Shown piece by piece: positions 16,267 through 24,849 of a stretch of DNA of 64,000 nt; position 1 is the stretch's first letter; every line of letters starts with the position of its first letter. The stretch is from NCBI GenBank assembly GCA_963976695.1, contig CAXBMB010000003.1, positions 30,187 to 94,186 of the forward strand, in the 5' to 3' direction. The notes below the pieces were generated by a model. It ran no database searches. It saw nothing but the letters and a program-made list of their open reading frames with translations, and was not told where the DNA came from. A program made the position numbers and the translations under genes. This DNA comes from CAXBMB01 sp963976695. Lineage in GTDB: Bacteria; Pseudomonadota; Alphaproteobacteria; Kiloniellales; DSM-21159.

Positions 16267-18861
16267 TCAAGCGCGCGGTTTGGCGCGGCGGGTCGGCGAC
16301 GCGCTCCAGGGGTCGTCGGGCCAGGGGTGCCGGGGATAGCGGCCCTTGAGATCCTTTTTCACCTCCAGATAGCCGACCTTCCAGAAGTTTTCCAGATCGC
16401 GGGTGACCTGAACCGGCCGTCCGGCCGGCGACAGCAGGTGCAAGGTGACGGGCAGGCGGCCGGCGGCGATGGTCGGGGTTTGGGCCAGGCCAAAAAGCTC
16501 CTGCAGCTTGACCGGCAGCGCCGGGGCTTGGGGGTCGCTGTAGTCCAGCCGGATTCGCGATCCGCTGGGAACGGTGAGGTGGGTCGGCGCCAGCTGCGCC
16601 AGCTGCTGCTGTTGCGCCCAACTGAGCTGCGCCAACAGCGGGTCAAGCAGATCAAGGCGGGTGAGGGCTTCCAGCCGGGTTGCCTTGCCGACAAAGGGAG
16701 TCAGCCAGTCTTCCAGGCCGTCCAGCAGGGCGCTGTCGCTGAAGTCGGGCAAGCGGTCTTCACCGCCCGCCAGCGCCCGCAGGCAGATCACGCGCTGGCA
16801 AAGTTGCCGTGATTCCTGTCGCCAGTTCAGTTTTTGCAGCCCGGTTTCGCGCAGTCCCTGAAGGAGCGCGGCGGTAATTTGCGCCGGGTCGGGGGCCGGC
16901 AGCGGCTTGTCGCTGAGAACCAGGGCGCCAAGTCGGCGCTGCCGGCGGGCAAGGACCGACTGGCTGCGGCCGTCCCATCGAACGGCGTCCCGCCATGCGA
17001 TCTCATCGGCGAAAAGCTGCTCCAGCGCCGCCAGGCTGAGCGGCGCGGCCAGATAGATCCGGCTGTCGCGGTTTTGGCCGTCCAACGCCCCCAGCGCCAG
17101 GAAATCATCCTGGGCCAGCGCGTCATGCTCGTCCAGGCGCGCCCCCTGGCCGGAGACCAGACGGAAGAGGCCGGGGCCGCGCCGCTGCGCCACCCGGTCC
17201 GGATAGGCCAGCGCCAGCAATTGACCGCAGGCCCCGACGTCCAGGCGCTGGTTTGAAATTTTCAAGCGCCGGCGCAGCTCCCCGGTGGTTTTCCGGATCC
17301 GGGCAAGGGCGGCGCCGTTGACCTGATCGGGGCCGGCCTCGGCGCCCCGCCGTTGCCGGCCCGGGTCGAGCAACTCCAGCCGCAGCGCCAGATTGGCGGC
17401 TCTGGCGATTAAGGGATCCCGCTCCATCAACAGGGCGGCGATCGCCGCCGCCTCGGCGCCCAGCTTGAGCGCCTGACCCTTGAGCAGCATGTGCGCAAGG
17501 CGGGGATGCAGCGGCAATTCAGCCATCCGCCGGCCCAAGCCGGTGACCCGCAGATCGCCATCCAACGCCTCCAGTCGTTGCAGCAGCGCGCGCGCCTGGG
17601 ATAGCGCCGCGGCGGGCGGGGGATCGATAAAGAGCAGTTCGTCTTCCCTGGCGCCCCACAGCGCAAGGTCGAGCGCGAAAGCGGTGAGGTCGGCGGCCAG
17701 AATCTCCGGCTGGGCGAAGGCGGCGAGCCCGCGTTGCTGCGGTTCGGGCCACAGACGGTAGCAGCTTCCCGGGCCCTGCCGCCCGGCGCGTCCGGCCCGC
17801 TGGGTGGCGCCGGCCTGGGACACCTTGGTGGTGATCAAGCGGCTCATGCCGCTGCCGGGATCAAAGCGCGGCTCGCGCGACAGGCCGCTGTCAATCACCG
17901 CGCGCACCCCCTCGATGGTCAGGCTGGTTTCAGCGATGGCGGTGGCCAGGATGACCTTGCGGCGTCCCTGCGGATCGGGATCAAGGGCGGCCTGCTGACC
18001 TTCGGTGCGCAGCGATCCATAGAGCGGCCGCAGGGCGAGATTTTCCGTCCGGGCCAGGGCGCTCAGGTCGCCGCAAACTTGGCGAATTTCCCGCTCGCCG
18101 GGCAGAAACACCAGCACGTCGCCCGGGCGGTCCGGCGCGCCGTCCTGGCGGCTGTCCCGGGGAATGTCCCGGGGAATGTCCCGGGGCGCGTCGCGGGGCG
18201 CGTCTTGCCGGGATGCGTCGTGAAGGGCGTCTTGCAGCGCGCGCCCGACGGCCCGGCCCAAGGGGAGGTTCTTCGGAGTCGGCCGGTAGTGGATGGCAAC
18301 CGGATAGCTGCGCCCCTGTGCGCTGATCAACGGCGCGCCGTCGAGCTTGTCGGCAATGCCCCTGCCGTCCAGGGTGGCGGACATAATCAGCAGCCGCAGG
18401 TCTTCGCGCAGCACCGCTTGGAGATCGCGGCTAAAGGCGAGAGCCAGGTCGCTGTCCAGGTTCCGCTCGTGAAACTCATCAAACAGGATGGCGCCGACCT
18501 CGGCCAGTTCCGGATCGCGCTGCAATTGCCGCAGCAGCGTGCCTTCGGTCATCACCTCGATGCGGGTGGCCGGGCTGACTTCGCTGTCCAGGCGCATGCG
18601 ATAGCCGACGGTCTGGCCGACCGGTTCGCCCAGCAGATGGGCCATGCGCGCGGCGGCGGCCCTGGTCGCCAGGCGTCGGGGTTCGAGCATCAGGATTTTG
18701 CGCCCGGCAAGCCAGGGCTGGTCGCGCAGCGCCAGGGGCACCAGCGTGGTTTTGCCGGCCCCGGGCGGCGCCTCCAACACGGCGGCGTTGTGCCGCACCA
18801 AGGCCGCCGTCAGGTCTGGCAGCACCTCGGTCACAGGCAGGAAAGGTAAGGATAAAGACAT
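16267..18861 (-). CDS. hrpB: ATP-dependent RNA helicase HrpB
   Basis: The start at 18861 (MSLSLPFLPVTEVL) gives 864 residues, close to the family length; an ATG at 18885 is a second candidate. DEAH-box helicase motifs appear in order: Walker A EAPPGAGKTT, motif II LFDEFHERN, motif III SATLDG, and motif VI QRAGRAGRQGPG. These are followed by the HA2 and C-terminal HrpB domains. In the RecA2 region a run of RQDAPRDAPRDIPRDIPRD is encoded by a short DNA repeat at 18150-18235 and is probably a surface insertion. Its function in bacteria is poorly defined (an RNA helicase linked to mRNA processing in some species). It is divergent from carbonic anhydrase. Confidence 0.93.
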   Translation of the reverse strand: MSLSLPFLPVTEVLPDLTAALVRHNAAVLEAPPGAGKTTLVPLALRDQPWLAGRKILMLEPRRLATRAAAARMAHLLGEPVGQTVGYRMRLDSEVSPATRIEVMTEGTLLRQLQRDPELAEVGAILFDEFHERNLDSDLALAFSRDLQAVLREDLRLLIMSATLDGRGIADKLDGAPLISAQGRSYPVAIHYRPTPKNLPLGRAVGRALQDALHDASRQDAPRDAPRDIPRDIPRDSRQDGAPDRPGDVLVFLPGEREIRQVCGDLSALARTENLALRPLYGSLRTEGQQAALDPDPQGRRKVILATAIAETSLTIEGVRAVIDSGLSREPRFDPGSGMSRLITTKVSQAGATQRAGRAGRQGPGSCYRLWPEPQQRGLAAFAQPEILAADLTAFALDLALWGAREDELLFIDPPPAAALSQARALLQRLEALDGDLRVTGLGRRMAELPLHPRLAHMLLKGQALKLGAEAAAIAALLMERDPLIARAANLALRLELLDPGRQRRGAEAGPDQVNGAALARIRKTTGELRRRLKISNQRLDVGACGQLLALAYPDRVAQRRGPGLFRLVSGQGARLDEHDALAQDDFLALGALDGQNRDSRIYLAAPLSLAALEQLFADEIAWRDAVRWDGRSQSVLARRQRRLGALVLSDKPLPAPDPAQITAALLQGLRETGLQKLNWRQESRQLCQRVICLRALAGGEDRLPDFSDSALLDGLEDWLTPFVGKATRLEALTRLDLLDPLLAQLSWAQQQQLAQLAPTHLTVPSGSRIRLDYSDPQAPALPVKLQELFGLAQTPTIAAGRLPVTLHLLSPAGRPVQVTRDLENFWKVGYLEVKKDLKGRYPRHPWPDDPWSASPTRRAKPRA
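18150..18235. repeat. Imperfect 12-15 bp repeat inside hrpB
   Basis: GTCCCGGGGAAT occurs twice in tandem and then degenerates into GCGTCGCGGGGC-type units. The translation is a run of RD-[AI]-P repeats. Length changes in multiples of three keep the frame. Confidence 0.7.
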
Positions 18862-19325
18862 GATAGGGGCTGCGGAGCTCGGCATTCTTTGCTGGGATCT
18901 GGGAAACTGGAGTCCAGGGGCGCGGCGGGATCCGCCGGCCAAAGTGAGGGCAGGACGGGAGGTTTGTAAAGCGGCAAGCGGACCGAAGCGCCCAACAGGG
19001 TCTTTGCCGCGGGACTTTTGCGGCGGCGCGGCCGCCAACAACAGCATAATTCTGTGAATTTTGGGTCGTTTATTGACAGGATAATTTTGTATAAACGTTT
19101 GTTTTCTATTGATTTTGTTCTTGTTGCTTCTGCTTGCCAAGGTGCCGGGTCTAAGGTATGGGAGCGGGCGCCGTAAAAGTCGTGCGCCAGGCGGTCCGGC
19201 CGGACTGGCGATTGGGCGGGCGGTCGGATTTTGTCGCCGCCTTGCCGGTTGCGGCCACGGCGCGCGTGTTGACGGTCTTGTTGCGGCGGCGATCATCTGG
19301 TGCTGCGGTGAAGGGAGAAAGAGCG
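18862..19325. other. Divergent promoter region hrpB / carbonic anhydrase
   Basis: About 460 bases without a gene. An AT-rich stretch at about 19040-19140 is the likely promoter zone. A TTGACA at 19073-19078 is visible, but I could not place a convincing -10 at the right distance. A long frame extending hrpB upstream through this region is rejected as it has no homology to the family. Confidence 0.45.
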
Positions 19326-19979
19326 ATGACCAAGGAAAGACTGCCACTAACCGTCGAGGATCTCCTGGAAAACAACCGCCTGTGGGCCGAGGGGAAAGTT
19401 AAGGTTGATCCCGAGTTTTTTCAGCGGCTTTCCAAGCAGCAGTCTCCGAAATATCTGTGGATCGGCTGTTCCGACAGCCGGGTGCCGGCCAACGATATTG
19501 TCGGCATGGACCCGGGCGAGCTGTTTGTTCACCGCAATGTGGCCAATCTGGTGGTGCCGTCGGACGTCAATTGCCTGTCCGTCCTGCAATACTCGCTGGA
19601 CGTTCTAAAGGTCGAGAACATCATCGTTTGCGGCCATTATGGCTGCGGCGGAATTGATGTGGCGATGTCGTGCGAGCAGTTGGGTCTGATCGATCAATGG
19701 CTTTGGCCGATCAAGGCGCTTTACGCGCGCCACCTGGACGAATTGGACGCCTACAGCGACCCGATCAAGAAAGCCAACCGGCTGTGTGAACTCAATGTGA
19801 TCGAGCAGGTCAATAATCTGATTAAGACGACCTTGGTGCAGAATGCCTGGCATCGCGGCCAGAATCTGTCGGTCTACGGCTGGGTCTACGGGTTGGCGGA
19901 CGGCCTGGTTCGCGACCTGAGCGTCAGTGCGGTCAATGCCGATCGGATAAAGCCGGCCCTGCGCTGGGATCCGCTGTAG
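19326..19979 (+). CDS. can: Beta-class carbonic anhydrase
   Basis: The 217-residue protein, with GGGAG 8 bases before the ATG, has the beta-CA zinc site CSDSR (Cys48, with the Asp-Arg dyad) and HYGCGG (His and Cys near 103-106). It interconverts CO2 and bicarbonate in the cytoplasm and supplies bicarbonate for carboxylases. Length and motifs match the E. coli Can type. It stands alone; a 14-bp repeat array follows and reaches the end of the convergent TetR gene. Confidence 0.94.
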   Translation: MTKERLPLTVEDLLENNRLWAEGKVKVDPEFFQRLSKQQSPKYLWIGCSDSRVPANDIVGMDPGELFVHRNVANLVVPSDVNCLSVLQYSLDVLKVENIIVCGHYGCGGIDVAMSCEQLGLIDQWLWPIKALYARHLDELDAYSDPIKKANRLCELNVIEQVNNLIKTTLVQNAWHRGQNLSVYGWVYGLADGLVRDLSVSAVNADRIKPALRWDPL

Positions 19980-20024
19980 GCAGCTGGACGAAGGCGGGTC
20001 GCGCCAACCACGCGATCCGAACCG

Positions 20025-20080
20025 CCCCGCCTCACTCGCCCCGCCTCACTCGCCCCGCCTCACTCGCCTTGCGTCACTCG
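20025..20080. repeat. 14-bp tandem repeat, 4 copies, running into the TetR gene
   Basis: The units CCCCGCCTCACTCG are at 20025-20038, 20039-20052 and 20053-20066, with a variant at 20067-20080. The last units lie within the 3' end of the TetR gene and encode its final residues. Confidence 0.88.
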
Positions 20081-20698
20081 CCTGGCGCTTCGACCCTGTT
20101 GTGGCGCCGCCTCGCGTGCTTGCGCGCCCTGCAAGAACAGCTCGGTGATGTTCGCGGCGAGATCTTCCAGACTGGACTTGTCGGCGCGATACCACTCAAT
20201 CGAGGAATTCAGCGCCCCCAGCAGGCTAAGCCGCAGCAGCGACGGGTTGATGCGATGATCCAGCAAGCCGTCGGCCTGCGCCCGGTTGATCAGCCGCGCC
20301 CAATAGGTTTCGTAGGCCCGGCGCAGGGGGAGATGCCGCTGCCTGATTTCGTCGGGGACCTGGGCGAAAATTCGCATGTTGGCCGAGGTGAAGGCGCTTT
20401 CCTCGTGCAAGATGACCAGGTGGCCGTGAATGGCCTGACTGATTTTGTCACGCGAAACGGCGCTGTCGGGCAGCGTTTCCACCGACCGCCTGACCTCGTC
20501 GAAGACCCAGGCGATGCCGGTATTGAGCACTTCGACAACGATGTCTTCCTTGCTGTTGAAATGGTAGTAGAGCGAGCCCGCCTTCATGCCGGCGGCCTTG
20601 GCGATATCGCGCAGCGAGGTGGTGCCATATCCCTGATCGTTGTAGAGCCGGGCGGCGATGCGCAGGATGTGCTCGCGGGTTCGGTCCCCCTTGCTCAT
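20060..20698 (-). CDS. TetR-family transcriptional regulator
   Basis: The ATG at 20698 (MSKGDRTREHILRIAARLYND) gives 212 residues; a longer start at 20782 only adds unconserved sequence. The HTH is at residues 8-55 (YGTTSLRDIAKAAGMKAGSLYYHFNSKEDI). The C-terminal ligand domain resembles the AcnR/FadR-like TetR group that often controls fatty-acid or CoA metabolism, but no target can be named. The C-terminus (GRSARRVTQGE) is partly encoded by the 14-bp repeat. The upstream 5' region is long and AT-poor with no clear operator. Confidence 0.85.
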   Translation of the reverse strand: MSKGDRTREHILRIAARLYNDQGYGTTSLRDIAKAAGMKAGSLYYHFNSKEDIVVEVLNTGIAWVFDEVRRSVETLPDSAVSRDKISQAIHGHLVILHEESAFTSANMRIFAQVPDEIRQRHLPLRRAYETYWARLINRAQADGLLDHRINPSLLRLSLLGALNSSIEWYRADKSSLEDLAANITELFLQGAQAREAAPQQGRSARRVTQGE

Positions 20699-21226
20699 GG
20701 TTTCCAGGTTGACCGCGCGCAGCCGCAGGCTTTCCCGCGCCGGGGACTGTTGCAGTATCTCGGTTGGACAGCGGCTGGTCACCTGGTCTGGAATCCCTGT
20801 TGTCGCTGGCGGCCGTCGCGCCCGCCGGTAATCCGCCGCAGCTTAATCTAACTGCCGTTAGAAACCAACGTTTCTCCGCCGCGCGACGGGCACAAGCGCG
20901 CTTTTTCCCGGCCCCAACCTGCGTCCAGAGCCGCCGTGGTGGCGGCTGGCCCAAGGCCCGGATTGGCCAAAAGCCGGCGAAACTTATATAGTTGATCTGG
21001 TCGGTCTATCTGAGTGGACAGCGGTCCCGCCGGAATGGGATAAAGTTATATTACGCTAAATTTTTACATAGATTGGCTGACTTGCGGCGCGATAGAGTGC
21101 TAGAAGCCCTGGGACGCCCGCGTCGGCCCGCCTGCTGGTTTTGGCGCGATCTCTTGCACCTGCGCCGTGGCGTCGGTTTTCGGCCGTTGGGTCGGATGTT
21201 TCAGTTGTTGTCGAGGAACCTTGCCG
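20699..21226. other. Divergent region between the TetR gene and hspQ
   Basis: About 530 bases without a convincing gene. A short AT-rich stretch at about 20980-21070 could hold the hspQ promoter. No repeat or strong palindrome was found. Confidence 0.45.
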
Positions 21227-21550
21227 TTGCGTACCGCGAAATTTGAAATTGGACAGATCGTCAGGCATTGCGCCTTTCCCTTCCGGGGGGTGATTTTTGA
21301 CGTCGACCCAATGTTTAATAATACCGAAGAATGGTGGCAATCCATTCCAGAAGACATGCGCCCGGCCAAGGATCAGCCCTACTATCATCTGCTGGCTGAA
21401 AACGACGAGAACTGCTACGTGGCCTATGTGTCCGAGCAGAATCTGCTGCCTGACGACAGCGGCTCGCCGGTTTCCCATCCGGATATCCAAAATTACTTTA
21501 ACGGCCTGAAGGAGGGGCGCTATTTGCCGCGCCCCCGGGCAATCAACTAG
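21227..21550 (+). CDS. hspQ: Heat shock protein HspQ (hemimethylated-DNA-binding YccV domain)
   Basis: The TTG at 21227 is chosen because GAGGA lies 8 bases upstream and the resulting N-terminus (MRTAKFEIGQIVRH) aligns with HspQ; an ATG at 21167 would add a cysteine-rich, unrelated leader. The product has 107 residues with the YccV fold pattern GVIFDVDPMFNNTEEWW, QPYYHLLAENDENCYVAYVSEQNL, and a basic tail. HspQ stimulates Lon protease and affects DnaA stability in enterobacteria. The gene stands alone; a heat-shock promoter was not identified. Confidence 0.9.
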   Translation: MRTAKFEIGQIVRHCAFPFRGVIFDVDPMFNNTEEWWQSIPEDMRPAKDQPYYHLLAENDENCYVAYVSEQNLLPDDSGSPVSHPDIQNYFNGLKEGRYLPRPRAIN

Positions 21551-21840
21551 CCGCATAACCAATAGTCAGTTAGTCAGTTAATTTTTCGGGCGTTCAGGGT
21601 GCCGGCGCGCCGCTGTTCGTTGACGCCACCGCAATCAATTAATCCGGGCCGTTTGTTCCGGGCCCGTCGCTGCCAACCCGTTCGCCCAAGCGTGGTGTCG
21701 TTCCGCGATGATTTTCGCCACCGCGCGTCGATCGTCTTGGCCGGCGGCCGGCTTTCGCAGCGCTAACCTCCCATCGCCCAATTCACATCCCTAAATCGAT
21801 ATCCCGAGGGTCGCGTCGTCGACTCTCGTGACTATCCGCG

Positions 21841-21892
21841 CGTCGCACGCTGGCGTCGCACGCTGGCGTCGCACGGTGGCGTCACACGGTGG
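21841..21892. repeat. 13-bp tandem repeat, 4 copies
   Basis: The unit CGTCGCACGCTGG at 21841, 21854, 21867 and 21880, with one or two changes in the last two copies. It lies 40 bp upstream of the sahR operator. Confidence 0.88.
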
Positions 21893-21931
21893 CGTTGGCC
21901 CCGCCGTAATTTCTTCTTGCATTATTGTCAT

Positions 21932-21947
21932 ATAAAGATATCTTTAT
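21932..21947. promoter_or_regulatory. Probable SahR operator upstream of the methyl-cycle operon
   Basis: ATAAAGATATCTTTAT is a perfect 16-bp palindrome, with partial symmetry beyond it, 25 bp before the ATG of the ArsR-type regulator. It resembles the AT-rich operators I recall for ArsR-family SahR, the S-adenosylhomocysteine sensor. The position suggests autoregulation and control of metF. Confidence 0.65.
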
Positions 21948-21972
21948 GTCTGTATTTTGGCGTGAGGGCGCG

Positions 21973-22968
21973 ATGGAACAGCTTTTACAGGGACTAAAGG
22001 CCGCCGCCGAGGGCACGCGCTTGCGCATCCTTGGCCTCTGCGCCCATGCCGAACTTACGGTGTCCGAGCTGGTTGAAATTCTTGGCCAGAGCCAGCCGCG
22101 AGTGTCGCGTCACTTGAAGTTGTTGGTCGAAGCCGGGTTGTTGGAGCGCCATCAGGAGGGATCCTGGGCCTTCTATCGACAGGCCGCGACCACCGCCTCG
22201 GCCGATCTGGCGCAGGTGATCGTGGATCTCATGCCCGAGGATGACGCCGCCCAGCGTCTGGACCTGAAGCGGTTGGAAAAGGTGAAGGCCTTTTGGGCGG
22301 TCAAGGCCGACGCCTACTTTCGGCGCAACGCCATCACCTGGGAAAAACTGCGCCAGATGCATGTCGATCAAACCGAGGTGGACCGGGCGTTGCGGCAGGT
22401 CTTCACGCAGGAGCCTGTTGGCCGCCTGTTGGATCTGGGGACCGGCGCGGGCCATGTTCTCACCTTGCTGGGTGAGCAGGTGGAGGAGGGCGTGGGGGTC
22501 GACCGCTCGCTGGAAATGCTCAATGTGGCCCGCTCCAACGTTTTTCGCGCCGGTTTGAGCCATTGCCAGGTGCGCCATGGCGACATGAACCACCTGCCCT
22601 ATGAAGACGAGACCTTCGACGCGGTCACCCTGCACATGGTGCTGCACTTTTCTGAAAATCCAGTGGCCACCCTTGGTGAGATCGCCCGGGTGCTGCGGCC
22701 CGGCGGACGGCTGATCGTCGTCGACTTTGCCGAACACGACCGGCGGGAGCTGCGCGATGAACAGGCCCACCGCTGGCTGGGTTTCGCGGCGTCGCGAATG
22801 TCCGAGCTGCTTTCTGAGGCGGGACTGGCTGCCGCCACGCCCCAGCGCTTGGAGGGCGGCGCGTTGACGGTTTGTCTTTGGGACGTCCGCAAACCCGCCA
22901 ATGACCCCGCCGCCAAGAGCCACGCCGCCAAGCGCTCCGCCGCCCATCACCGTCCGGGCTCCGCCTGA
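21973..22968 (+). CDS. sahR: ArsR-type regulator fused to SAM-dependent methyltransferase domain, SahR-like
   Basis: The ATG at 21973 (MEQLLQGLKAAAEGTRLRIL) is chosen because GAGGG precedes it and because an earlier ATG lies inside the operator palindrome; 331 residues. Residues 1-90 are an ArsR winged helix (LTVSELVEILGQSQPRVSRHLKLL). From about residue 140 there is a class I methyltransferase fold (LLDLGTGAGHVLTLLG, then EETFDAVTLHMVLHF). Proteins of this architecture are SahR regulators of the S-adenosylmethionine cycle, where the methyltransferase fold is thought to bind S-adenosylhomocysteine. It heads a run with metF and a homocysteine-methyltransferase-like gene, which supports the assignment. 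No metal-binding cysteine motif is seen in the HTH domain. Confidence 0.82.
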   Translation: MEQLLQGLKAAAEGTRLRILGLCAHAELTVSELVEILGQSQPRVSRHLKLLVEAGLLERHQEGSWAFYRQAATTASADLAQVIVDLMPEDDAAQRLDLKRLEKVKAFWAVKADAYFRRNAITWEKLRQMHVDQTEVDRALRQVFTQEPVGRLLDLGTGAGHVLTLLGEQVEEGVGVDRSLEMLNVARSNVFRAGLSHCQVRHGDMNHLPYEDETFDAVTLHMVLHFSENPVATLGEIARVLRPGGRLIVVDFAEHDRRELRDEQAHRWLGFAASRMSELLSEAGLAAATPQRLEGGALTVCLWDVRKPANDPAAKSHAAKRSAAHHRPGSA

Positions 22969-23009
22969 CCTGTCGAACTATCCGGCATCGCGCCGAAAAG
23001 GACCCTATT

Positions 23010-23876
23010 ATGCGCCAGCAACCGAGCCTTTCCTTTGAACTCTTCCCGCCGAAATCGCCGGCCGGGGAGCCGGCCTTTGCCCAATGCGTGGAAAAGCTGA
23101 AGGCCCTGGCGCCTGAATTTTTCTCCCTGACCTACGGGGCCGCCGGCAGCGACCAAACCCGCGGGGAAAATTTGGTGGTGGCGCTGTCCGACGCACAGAA
23201 TCTGCCGGTGGCCGCGCATATCACCGCGGTCGGCGCCCCCAAGGCAAAGATCAACAACCTGGCGCGCCGCTGGGCCGCATCGGGGGTGCGTCGTCTGGTG
23301 GCGCTGCGGGGCGATATGCCCGAGTTGGGGGCGGCGTTTCAGCCCCATCCCCAGGGCTATGGCGACGCCGCCGATCTGGTGGCGGGGCTTCGCCGAATCG
23401 CCGACTTCGACATTTCCGTGGCCGCCTATCCCGAAAGCCATCCGGACAGCCCGTCCCAGGCGGCGGACCTGGACAATCTCAAGCGCAAACTGGACGCCGG
23501 CGCGTCGCGGGCCATCACCCAGTATTTCTTCGATGCCGAGCTCTTCTTGCGCTTTCGCGACCGGGCCAAGGCCGCCGGGATCACCCAACCGCTGGTGCCG
23601 GGGATTTTGCCGATTCACTCCTTCGCCCAACTTGAATCCTTCAGCGCGCGCTGCGGCGCCTCGGTTCCGACCTGGCTGAAAAAGCGGTTCTATCAGCTGG
23701 ATCAGGATCCCGAGCTGCGCGCCTTGGTGGCGGCCAGCACCGCCGCCGAGCTGTGCCGGCGTCTGGAAACCGAAGGGGTGAAGCATTTTCACTTTTACAC
23801 GCTTAACCGTCCGGCGTTGACCCTTGCGGCTTGCCGCACTTTGGGTTTCACGCCTGTCTTGCAGGAGGCCGCGTAA
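23010..23876 (+). CDS. metF: 5,10-methylenetetrahydrofolate reductase
   Basis: The 288-residue protein is a MetF barrel, starting QPSLSFELFPPKSPAGE with the conserved FEFFPPK-type motif. It also has FFSLTYGAAGS, LRRIADFDISVAAYPESHPD and AITQYFFDAELFLRF, all diagnostic. It reduces methylene-THF to 5-methyl-THF with FAD as cofactor, supplying methyl groups for methionine synthesis. It lies 41 bases after the sahR-like gene and overlaps the next gene by one base, so the three form an operon probably repressed by the SahR-like protein. Confidence 0.94.
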   Translation: MRQQPSLSFELFPPKSPAGEPAFAQCVEKLKALAPEFFSLTYGAAGSDQTRGENLVVALSDAQNLPVAAHITAVGAPKAKINNLARRWAASGVRRLVALRGDMPELGAAFQPHPQGYGDAADLVAGLRRIADFDISVAAYPESHPDSPSQAADLDNLKRKLDAGASRAITQYFFDAELFLRFRDRAKAAGITQPLVPGILPIHSFAQLESFSARCGASVPTWLKKRFYQLDQDPELRALVAASTAAELCRRLETEGVKHFHFYTLNRPALTLAACRTLGFTPVLQEAA

Positions 23877-24745
23877 TGCGCACCCTATCTGATGCACTTC
23901 AACAACGAGTTCTTCTGGCCGACGGGTCGCTTTCGCGCCAGCTGCGGGCCCAGACCTTCAGTGTGGACCGGGATCTGTTCGGCGTGGAGGACTGCCTGGA
24001 GGTCCTCAATGTCACCCGCGCCAAGCTGGTGCGTGAAGCCCACCTTGCCTACCTGCGGGCCGGCGCCGACGTGATCCGCACCAATTCCCTGGGCGCATCG
24101 CCGCTCAGCTTGCGGGAAAAGGGGCTGGGAGAGCAGGCCTTCTACTTCAATTACGCGGCCGCGCAGATCGCCTGCGAGGCGGTTGATGCCGTGCCGGGGC
24201 GGGGGCGTCGACGCTTCGTTCTGGGCATCGTGCGGGATTTCGGTTGGGATGAGAATCCGAAGACCCTGGAATCAGCCGTCGGTCTGCAGGTCGAAGGGTT
24301 GTTGGCGGGCGGCGTGGACGGCGTTGCCTTGGACCTGGTGCCGGGGACCGGACGGGCGCCCTTTTTCCTGCGCGGCGCGCTGAAGGCCAAGGCGTCGTTG
24401 AAGGCCGCCGCGCCGATCTTTCTGCAATGCGGTCTGACGGAAAACGACTTTTCGCCGCGCAATCAGGAACTGGCCAACGGTCTGGTGCGCTTTGCGCCGG
24501 GCAAATCGCTGCGCGCCGAGCGTTTGGCCCAGGTGATCCGAGAGGACCGGATCAATCTGGTGGGCGGCGGAAGCCGACCGGAGGACACCCTGGCGCTGGA
24601 TCATTTGCTGCGCGCCGAGGCCGAGGACAGCCTGCGCCCCTATGGCGCGGTTTGGCGGGCCGAGGGCGTGGAACGGGGCGTGGAGGAGGTTACCATTCCC
24701 TCCAGTTGTCTCGATCTCGACCCGGCGGTTGCCGAGGTTTGCTAA
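23876..24745 (+). CDS. Homocysteine S-methyltransferase-like protein lacking the zinc cysteines
   Basis: The start overlaps the metF stop (TAATG), with GGAGG just before it; 289 residues. The N-terminus (QQRVLLADGSLSRQLRAQTF, then LVREAHLAYLRAGADVIRTNSLGAS) is clearly the Hcy-methyltransferase barrel seen in MetH and BHMT. However, the C-terminal GGCCG zinc motif reads GGGSR (230-234), and no cysteine stands at the GGNCG position. The protein is therefore unlikely to bind zinc or activate homocysteine in the usual way. Translational coupling to metF argues for a real role, perhaps a partner or accessory subunit of MetF or of a methyltransferase encoded elsewhere. The function is unknown. Confidence 0.8.
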   Translation: MRTLSDALQQRVLLADGSLSRQLRAQTFSVDRDLFGVEDCLEVLNVTRAKLVREAHLAYLRAGADVIRTNSLGASPLSLREKGLGEQAFYFNYAAAQIACEAVDAVPGRGRRRFVLGIVRDFGWDENPKTLESAVGLQVEGLLAGGVDGVALDLVPGTGRAPFFLRGALKAKASLKAAAPIFLQCGLTENDFSPRNQELANGLVRFAPGKSLRAERLAQVIREDRINLVGGGSRPEDTLALDHLLRAEAEDSLRPYGAVWRAEGVERGVEEVTIPSSCLDLDPAVAEVC

Positions 24746-24849
24746 TGCCTGATCGACGAAGGCCGCATCGACGAAAGCCCGATCGACGGGGAAAGCGACG
24801 CCAGGTTTTTGCGCCGCCAAGGTCGGTGGCCTGTGAACACGGGGCGCGC

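Larger units (their letters stand above)
21551..21972. other. Region between hspQ and the sahR-like gene
   Basis: About 420 bases without a gene. It contains a 13-bp tandem repeat (21841-21892) and, just before the next gene, a perfect palindrome at 21932-21947. Confidence 0.5.

Noticed and set aside
19073..19078. TTGACA as a sigma-70 -35 box for carbonic anhydrase
   Set aside because: No acceptable -10 hexamer at 16-18 bp could be found.
18862..19347. Upstream extension of hrpB by about 160 codons
   Set aside because: The added sequence is low-complexity and the family start (MSLSLPFLPVTEVL) is internal; the protein already has full length.
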